Assembly (NCBI RefSeq): GCF_000952685.1
Contig: NZ_JYHV01000015.1
Span: forward strand, 186,001-250,000
Source: Stutzerimonas stutzeri
GTDB lineage: Bacteria > Pseudomonadota > Gammaproteobacteria > Pseudomonadales > Pseudomonadaceae
DNA length: 64,000 bases
Reading direction: 5' to 3'
This document shows positions 58,784 to 64,000 of the stretch, in pieces. Every line of letters begins with the position of its first letter. Within the stretch, counting starts at the first letter, position 1. The notes below the pieces were generated by a model. The model saw nothing but the letters and a program-made list of their open reading frames with translations. It was not told the origin of the DNA and made no database searches. The translations under genes and the position numbers were made by a program.

Positions 58784-61420
58784 TCACGCCACGACTACAA
58801 GCTGCAGCGCTTCGAACTCGTTCAGTGGGACGGGGCGACTGAACAAGTAGCCCTGGAACATCTCGCAGCCGTTGGCAATCAGCAACGAGCGTTGCGCTTC
58901 TGTTTCGACCCCTTCAGCGATGACTTCCAGATTGAGCCCCGCGGCGAGCGCGCAGGTGGCCCGGACGATCATCTGGCTACTGGGGTCCTCGGCCAACTGG
59001 CGGACAAACGACTGATCGATCTTCAACTGATCGAGCGGTAACCGCTGCAGGTAGGCCATGGACGAATAACCGGTGCCGAAATCGTCGATCGCAAAGCGGA
59101 TGCCGTGCTGTTTCAGGATGTTCATCCGCACGACAGCTTCTTCCATGTCATCCAGCAGCAATGATTCGGTGATCTCGAGCTTGAGTAGTCGTGGGTCGGC
59201 GCCAGTGCGCTCCAGCAGCTCGAGCAGGCGGTGGGCGAAGTCGGACTGATACAGCAGGCTCGCGCTGAGGTTGACCGCCAGCGTCAGTTCGTCTCGGCCC
59301 GGCTGGTGGGCCCAAGCGGCAAGCTGCTCGCAGGCCTGGGTCAGTACGACGAAATCCAGCGCTTCGATCAGTCCAGCGCGCTCGGCCGGTCCGATGAAGT
59401 GGATAGGGAACAGCAGGCCGCGTTGCGGATGCTGCCATCGCGCCAGCACTTCCGCCCCGACGAGCCCCCGATGTCGTTCGATCTGTGCCTGGAACTGAAT
59501 CACGAACTCGCCGGCGTCGAGCCCGCGGCGAATCTCCTCTTCCAGACGCAAACGTTCCTGCACCGCTTGCTGCATGCGCGGGTCGAAGAAGCGCAGCGCG
59601 TTCCTACCAGCTTGCTTGGCTTCGTACAGGGACATGTCGGCGCGCTTCATCAGCTCCTCGGCGTCGCCGTCGCAGGCATTAAGGAGTACTACGCCGATAC
59701 TGGCGCTGCTGTGTAACAGTAGCGACTCCAGCCGGTAAGGCGCGCTGAGCGCCGCGAGCAGTTTTTCTCCGATCTGCTCGGCCCGGGCTGCCGCATATTC
59801 CGCCCGTAAGTCCAGGTCTTCGAGCATGACCACGAACTCGTCGCCGCCGAGCCGGGCGATAGTGTCGATCGTGCGGACCTCGTTGCTTAGTCGTTCGGCG
59901 ACCTGGCAAAGCAGCTGGTCGCCCGCCTGATGGCCATGCAAATCGTTGATGTTCTTGAAATTGTCCAGGTCGATGAACATCAATGCACCGTAACGCTGGC
60001 TGCGATTGGATGCTGCTAACGCCTGTTTGAGACGATCAAGCAGCAAACGGCGGTTAGGCAGGCCGCTCAGTGGATCGTAGAAGGCGAGGTGATGAATGCG
60101 CTCTTCCGCTTCCTTGCGCTCGGTGATGTCGGTGAAAGCCGCTACGTAATGCGACACCTTGCCGTGCGCGTCAAGAACCGTAGTGATCGACAGCCACTCG
60201 GGGTATATCTCACCGCTTTTGCGCCGGTTCCAGATTTCCCCCTGCCAGGCGCCGGTCTGCTCGATACTGCGCCACATGGCCTGGTAGAAGTCGGGAGTGT
60301 GCCGTCCGGAGGCGAGCAGACGAGTGTCCTGACCAATGGCTTCCGCTGCGCTGTAGCCGCTGATATCGCTGAATGCCTGGTTCACCCGCAGAATACGATT
60401 CTCCGCGTCGGCGATGATCATGCCTTGCTGGCTTTCGAATGCGATCGAGGCGATGCGCCGCTCCTGCTCGGCATTGGCGCGCTCGCTGATATCGCGGCTC
60501 AGACAGACCACTGCCGGCTTATACGGTTGCGCCAATGTCAGGCATTGTGCCCGTACTTCGAAGACCTTCAGCCCGCCAGCGCTTTGGATGGAATATTCGA
60601 AAAGGCCGGGCGAATCGCTGGCGAGAGTACTGCGGATGAATTCACGAAAACGCGATGCCTGCGATGCTGGAAGCACGTCATCCAGGGTTTTGCCCACCAA
60701 CGTTGGGTCAGTGCCATGGGAAACGGCGGCATCGTTGGCGATCACTTCAAGGTAGCGACCATCCTCATCGAGCACCATCAGCACGTCGGGAATCGCTTGG
60801 GTAATAGCCCTCAAGCGAGCTTCGCTGAGGTGCATCGCGCGTTCGATCTGCGCGCGATTGAGCATGTCGGCCAGCATCAGGCCGAGTAACACCACCGCGG
60901 TCGGCATGACCAGCAACATCGGAACCGCGACCTGATCGATGGTGGGTGCCACGAAGGGCGCTGGCAAAAGCAGCAGGGTGGCGACAACGCAAGCATGCAG
61001 CAGCAGGCCAAACAGCAGCAGCGGCCGGAAGCCGATCGCCAGTTGTCCGCGCTGATGAAAATATCGATAGCCGAGCCCCAGACCGATTGGCAGCATTACG
61101 TTGAGCAACCCGACCCAGACGCCCGAGCCGCCGAGCCACAACCGGTAGCTGCCTGCCAACACGCCGGCGATACCGGCGACGATCGGGCCGCCGAACAGCG
61201 CCCCCATGCTCAGCACCACGGTGCGCGCGTCGAATATGATTCCCGACTGCATGGAGAGCGGCATCAGCATGCCGACGATGCAGGCGCCGCCGAACCACAG
61301 GCCCGCCATGCACTTTGCCCGGCGGTGATGGCGCTGTCCCCACTGGCGCGCGGTATAGGACAGCAGCCAGCAGAGAGCGAGCATTACCGTTGCGTTTTCG
61401 GCGAAAGCGTAGGCGGTCAA
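58784..61420 (-). CDS. Membrane sensor PAS-PAS-GGDEF-EAL protein (cyclic di-GMP turnover)
   Basis: An 878-aa protein if the TTG at 61420 is used; an ATG twelve codons later (61384) is possible. About six N-terminal hydrophobic helices (residues 10-190) resemble the 5TM-5TMR_LYT sensor. PAS domains follow at about 200-320 and 325-445. The cyclase domain has an intact RLGGDEFVVML. The phosphodiesterase domain carries EVLARW (EAL variant), LEITESLL, DDFGTGYSS and KIDQSFV, so both activities look possible. It separates hemH from the LOV gene and is transcribed in the same direction as the LOV gene, 159 bp behind it. Confidence 0.9.
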   Translation of the reverse strand: MTAYAFAENATVMLALCWLLSYTARQWGQRHHRRAKCMAGLWFGGACIVGMLMPLSMQSGIIFDARTVVLSMGALFGGPIVAGIAGVLAGSYRLWLGGSGVWVGLLNVMLPIGLGLGYRYFHQRGQLAIGFRPLLLFGLLLHACVVATLLLLPAPFVAPTIDQVAVPMLLVMPTAVVLLGLMLADMLNRAQIERAMHLSEARLRAITQAIPDVLMVLDEDGRYLEVIANDAAVSHGTDPTLVGKTLDDVLPASQASRFREFIRSTLASDSPGLFEYSIQSAGGLKVFEVRAQCLTLAQPYKPAVVCLSRDISERANAEQERRIASIAFESQQGMIIADAENRILRVNQAFSDISGYSAAEAIGQDTRLLASGRHTPDFYQAMWRSIEQTGAWQGEIWNRRKSGEIYPEWLSITTVLDAHGKVSHYVAAFTDITERKEAEERIHHLAFYDPLSGLPNRRLLLDRLKQALAASNRSQRYGALMFIDLDNFKNINDLHGHQAGDQLLCQVAERLSNEVRTIDTIARLGGDEFVVMLEDLDLRAEYAAARAEQIGEKLLAALSAPYRLESLLLHSSASIGVVLLNACDGDAEELMKRADMSLYEAKQAGRNALRFFDPRMQQAVQERLRLEEEIRRGLDAGEFVIQFQAQIERHRGLVGAEVLARWQHPQRGLLFPIHFIGPAERAGLIEALDFVVLTQACEQLAAWAHQPGRDELTLAVNLSASLLYQSDFAHRLLELLERTGADPRLLKLEITESLLLDDMEEAVVRMNILKQHGIRFAIDDFGTGYSSMAYLQRLPLDQLKIDQSFVRQLAEDPSSQMIVRATCALAAGLNLEVIAEGVETEAQRSLLIANGCEMFQGYLFSRPVPLNEFEALQLVVVA

Positions 61421-61579
61421 GGATACGGGTCCGAATGCATCCGCCGTTCAGCTAGGCGGTGGTTAATGGTTGACTATCTGTTCGCAGCAGGGCGATCTGA
61501 CACATCGGCCATGCTTCAAGCGTATCGGCGACAGTTTGACCGGCTGAAGGGCAAATGGATAAAGGACGACCAGAGGCGG

Positions 61580-62026
61580 TTAGCGTTTAAGTGCGGCGAG
61601 CTGACTTTTGAGTTGCTGCACTTCGGCTTCCAGTTCGACGACCCGCTGTCCAGTCTCGACCTCGAGGCTGACGTCCTTTTGAATACCGATGAAATAGGTG
61701 AGTTGGTCAGCTTCGTTGAATACCGGTGTGATCGAAAGCTCGTTCCAGAACGCGCTGCCATCCTTTCGGTAATTGCGGATGATCTGGCGGCAGGGCTGGC
61801 TGCTCCTTATCGCCTCGCGAATCGCCGCGACACCGGGCTGGGCGCGGTCGTCTGCCTGCAGGAAGCGGCAATCCTGATAGAGGATATCCTCCACGGCGTA
61901 ACCGGTCAGGCGTTCGAAGGCTGGGTTTGCATAGATCAAGATGGTGTCCTCACCCTCTTGCTCGGCAATCACGATCCCATCGTTCGAGGCGTCGATTATC
62001 CTTTGCAGCAGCTTGGCATTGATCAT
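61580..62026 (-). CDS. Short LOV blue-light photoreceptor (SB-LOV type)
   Basis: A 148-aa single LOV domain with short N- and C-terminal helices. The photoactive cysteine is Cys53 in YQDCRFLQADD, with Arg54 and the FMN-binding RNYRKDGSAFWNELSITP segment. The conserved signalling Gln116 is in YFIGIQKDV. Numbering and sequence parallel P. putida PpSB1-LOV closely. No effector domain is present; the C-terminal coiled coil (LEAEVQQLKSQLAALK) should mediate dimerisation. AGGGG precedes the ATG. Divergent from the LitR-type regulator, its likely partner. Confidence 0.93.
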   Translation of the reverse strand: MINAKLLQRIIDASNDGIVIAEQEGEDTILIYANPAFERLTGYAVEDILYQDCRFLQADDRAQPGVAAIREAIRSSQPCRQIIRNYRKDGSAFWNELSITPVFNEADQLTYFIGIQKDVSLEVETGQRVVELEAEVQQLKSQLAALKR

Positions 62027-62170
62027 CTGAGGCCCCTCATTCGTGGTCGCGGCATTCTAGATCAACTTCGGACGGGACGGCACGGTCTGGCGTGGGGCAG
62101 AGCGGCCGGTCGATACTGGAGCGAGCCGAACTGCGTATTTCAGCACGGTCTGAACGGCTCGGGCCTGGGC

Positions 62171-62176
62171 TACAAT
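62171..62176 (+). promoter_or_regulatory. Putative -10 element of the LitR-type regulator gene
   Basis: TACAAT lies 31 bp before the ATG at 62208; no good -35 is visible at normal spacing. No TGTACA site was found between the LOV and regulator genes, so autoregulation through that site is not apparent. Confidence 0.35.
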
Positions 62177-62207
62177 GCGCCGATCATCTGCATGAGCTGC
62201 CCGCGTC

Positions 62208-63161
62208 ATGACCGAACCTGCCCAGGTATCCACACGGCTTTCTTCCGACACGCTCCGGCAGGAAGAGCTGTTCCCGATTCGGGAAGTCTCGCGTCTGACG
62301 GGCGTCAACCCGGTCACGCTGCGCGCTTGGGAGCGGCGCTATGGTCTGATCCAGCCCACCCGCACCGAAAGTGGCCATCGCCTTTATTCCCTGACCGATA
62401 TTGAATCCATTCGCAGCATCCGGTCCTGGACCGACCGTGGCGTCGCCGTCAGCAAGGTGGGCAGCATTCTTTCCCGCCATGCTGCAACCAGAGCCGCCTT
62501 ACCGGTGGAGCAGCAGGAAGCGATAGGTGAATGGAGCGAATGGATGGTGCAGGTGCAGCACGCCGTGAGCAGTTTCGATGGGGCCCGGCTGGATCAGCTT
62601 TACGGGCAGATTTTCTCCCTCTATCCGCAGGCGGCGGTCTTTCAGGATGTGTTGCTTCCAGTGTGGCAACAGCTGCTGCTGCGTCAGGGCGAATATGGCC
62701 AGACCAGCGAATGGCTATTTCTCGATGCGTTCCTCCGCGCCCGCGTGCTGCAGCGGTTACAGATTGCCAGCAGCCAGGCAGAAAAGCGCGTCTTGCTAGC
62801 GGCCTTGCCAGGACCGTGTCGAGAGCTCGAGCTGTTGATCACCGGTCTGCTGCTGTCCAGCGACACCGTAGCCGTCAATGTGCTGGGGCTCGGACAGCCT
62901 CTCGATGAGCTTCCGCTGGTTTGCGAAAAGGCTCGTCCGCGCGCGCTGGTGCTTTATGTCAACGCCCCGCCGAGCGCGGTACTAATGCGCCAAATGACCA
63001 AGCTCTCGCTGGGCATCGACTGCCCGCTGGCGTTGGTAGGCGAGGGGACAGAATTTTCGGAAGAAGTTTTTAGAGGGGCCTCGATTGCCTGCCTCGGCAC
63101 TTCGGGCAAGTTGATGCAGCGCCGCCTGTTGCAGCTTCTCGACGGGCATCTGGATACCTAA
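62208..63161 (+). CDS. MerR-family regulator, LitR/CarH-like without B12-ligand motif (class II LitR, PplR type)
   Basis: A 317-aa regulator. The N-terminal winged HTH (about residues 22-90) contains PIREVSRLTGVNPVTLRAW and ERRYGLIQPTRTESGHRLY, typical of the CarH/LitR branch of MerR. The C-terminal part has the helical-bundle plus Rossmann-like layout of a cobalamin-binding module (LLAALPGPCRELELLITGLL). The conserved E/DxHxxG cobalt-ligand histidine is missing: the sequence is GPCRELE where B12 binders have a His. It is therefore unlikely to sense light through B12. Its LOV neighbour is the probable photosensor. Confidence 0.88.
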   Translation: MTEPAQVSTRLSSDTLRQEELFPIREVSRLTGVNPVTLRAWERRYGLIQPTRTESGHRLYSLTDIESIRSIRSWTDRGVAVSKVGSILSRHAATRAALPVEQQEAIGEWSEWMVQVQHAVSSFDGARLDQLYGQIFSLYPQAAVFQDVLLPVWQQLLLRQGEYGQTSEWLFLDAFLRARVLQRLQIASSQAEKRVLLAALPGPCRELELLITGLLLSSDTVAVNVLGLGQPLDELPLVCEKARPRALVLYVNAPPSAVLMRQMTKLSLGIDCPLALVGEGTEFSEEVFRGASIACLGTSGKLMQRRLLQLLDGHLDT

Positions 63162-63212
63162 CGACCACCGACACGGCCGTCAGCCGGCCTTGCTGAACGG
63201 CGCGCAGGGTCC

Positions 63213-63226
63213 GATGCTTAAGCATC
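63213..63226. repeat. 14-bp palindrome GATGCTTAAGCATC
   Basis: A perfect palindrome between the LitR-type gene stop and the pqqF-like start. It could be an operator for the peptidase gene or part of a terminator. No T-run follows. Confidence 0.35.
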
Positions 63227-63286
63227 ATTGTGTCGGCCGCGACTCGGCGCGATGCTTAGCGACCTCAGCCGGAACACGATGACGCC

Positions 63287-64000
63287 ATGCTCCAGACTTC
63301 CGATCCGACGCAGCGTCCTCCACAAGTGGCTCTGACCAAAGGATTGCGGGTGCGCCTGCTACCGTTGTCGCACGGCGCGCAGGCCGCCGCCCTGGTGCGG
63401 GTTCATGCCGGTTCCCATGACGCTCCCGAGAGTTACCCAGGGCTGGCCCATTTCCTCGAGCACCTGCTGTTTCTCGGCAGTCGCGACTATGGCGCGGCAC
63501 AAAGCCTGATGCCTTTCGTTCAGGGGTGCGGCGGGCAGTTGAATGCCTCGACTCGCGAACGTCATACCGACTTCTTCTTCCAGCTCCCGGCCAGCAAGCT
63601 CGAAGCAGCTTTGCGGCGTCTGTTGGATATGCTGGCGCATCCGCTGCTCGATCCCTCTGCACAGCTGCGCGAACGCGAGGTGTTGCATGCCGAATACCGC
63701 GCCCGCGCCCAGGACATCGAAACGCTCTGCGATGCCGCATTGAGCACAGCCTTCGATCCTGCTCACCCGTTCAGCGGTTTTCATGCCGGCAACCGGGACA
63801 CGCTACCGGTGGAGGATGCGCAGTTTCAGCAGACGCTGCTCGATTTTCATCAGCGCTTCTACCAGTGTGGACAGATGGAGCTGTTGTTGGCCGGACCGCA
63901 GAGCGTTGCCGAACTGCAGCGGCTCGCGGCCCTGGCGGACGACACGCTCACAGCGGGCGGCGCCGTCACCCGCGCCGTGCAGCCTTTGCGTTGCAATCGT
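63287..64000 (+). CDS. pqqF: PqqF-like M16 (insulinase family) zinc peptidase, N-terminal part (truncated by window edge)
   Basis: The first 238 codons of a pitrilysin-type peptidase run to the window end without a stop. The inverted zinc motif HFLEHLLF (HxxEH) is present, as is the third metal ligand Glu about 75 residues on (REREVLHAEY). CGGQLNASTRERHTDFFF is the substrate-strand region. PqqF takes part in maturation of the PqqA precursor of the PQQ cofactor. The name rests on family resemblance and genus habit; pqqABCDE are outside the window. Confidence 0.8.
   Translation, partial: MLQTSDPTQRPPQVALTKGLRVRLLPLSHGAQAAALVRVHAGSHDAPESYPGLAHFLEHLLFLGSRDYGAAQSLMPFVQGCGGQLNASTRERHTDFFFQLPASKLEAALRRLLDMLAHPLLDPSAQLREREVLHAEYRARAQDIETLCDAALSTAFDPAHPFSGFHAGNRDTLPVEDAQFQQTLLDFHQRFYQCGQMELLLAGPQSVAELQRLAALADDTLTAGGAVTRAVQPLRCNR

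Noticed and set aside
60995-62404. 469-codon frame across GGDEF-EAL, LOV and LitR genes
   Set aside because: It overlaps three convincing genes and resembles nothing; a GC-bias artefact.

Overview
This 64 kb window comes from a GC-rich gammaproteobacterial chromosome. Gene content and order point to Pseudomonas in the broad sense, most likely the P. stutzeri group (Stutzerimonas). Supporting markers are the liuABCD and mmsAB branched-chain amino acid genes, a long trifunctional-type PutA with an N-terminal ribbon-helix-helix, an OprD-type porin, a short LOV protein of the P. putida SB-LOV type, and a PqqF-like peptidase at the right edge. I saw no rRNA, tRNA, CRISPR array, prophage or intact insertion sequence. 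The assignment is by recognition of protein families; no database search was possible.

Left part (1-32 kb): acyl-CoA and branched-chain amino acid catabolism. After the tail of a chemotaxis receptor comes liuABCD on the minus strand (leucine arm). Divergent to it are an acyl-CoA synthetase, an AhpD-like protein, an OprD-type porin and a complete five-gene LivGFKHM-type ABC importer. A block at 15.8-21.9 kb (enoyl-CoA hydratase, LysR and AraC regulators, an HSD10-type dehydrogenase, thiolase, acyl-CoA dehydrogenase) fits the isoleucine arm. A minus-strand block at 22.1-29.8 kb (CoA-transferase/racemase family, acyl-CoA synthetase, acyl-CoA dehydrogenase, 3-hydroxyisobutyryl-CoA hydrolase, mmsB, mmsA) fits the valine arm. 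Two related palindromes (6639-6652 and 10618-10635), resembling MerR-type LiuR operators, precede liuA/acyl-CoA synthetase and the ABC importer and suggest co-regulation.

Middle part (30-53 kb): mixed accessory and housekeeping genes. These are an HWE-family histidine kinase with a single-domain response regulator, an orphan curlin-repeat protein, an SDR, an HU protein, a DUF2141 protein, a GreA/B-like protein, putA, an exonuclease/endonuclease/phosphatase-family membrane protein, a GH5 glycoside hydrolase with a duplicated 84-residue module, a class V aminotransferase, a UvsE UV endonuclease, a UvrD-like helicase, a GST, and a LysR / azoreductase / SMR efflux cassette followed by a remnant of an ABC ATPase.

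Right part (53-64 kb): a light-response island. It holds a sirtuin, the photolyase gene phrB, a DUF523/DUF1722 protein, a TIGR01777 epimerase, ferrochelatase hemH, a PAS-GGDEF-EAL membrane protein, a short LOV photoreceptor (Cys53, Gln116) and, divergent to it, a MerR-family regulator of the LitR/CarH type that has lost the B12-ligand motif. The divergent region between the photolyase operon and the epimerase/hemH operon carries TGTACA-N12-TGTACA and TGTACA-N12-AGTACA sites. These match the operator form I recall for class II LitR (PplR) of P. putida. The simplest reading is that LOV plus B12-free LitR controls DNA photorepair and haem synthesis in response to blue light. This is the most interesting system in the window.
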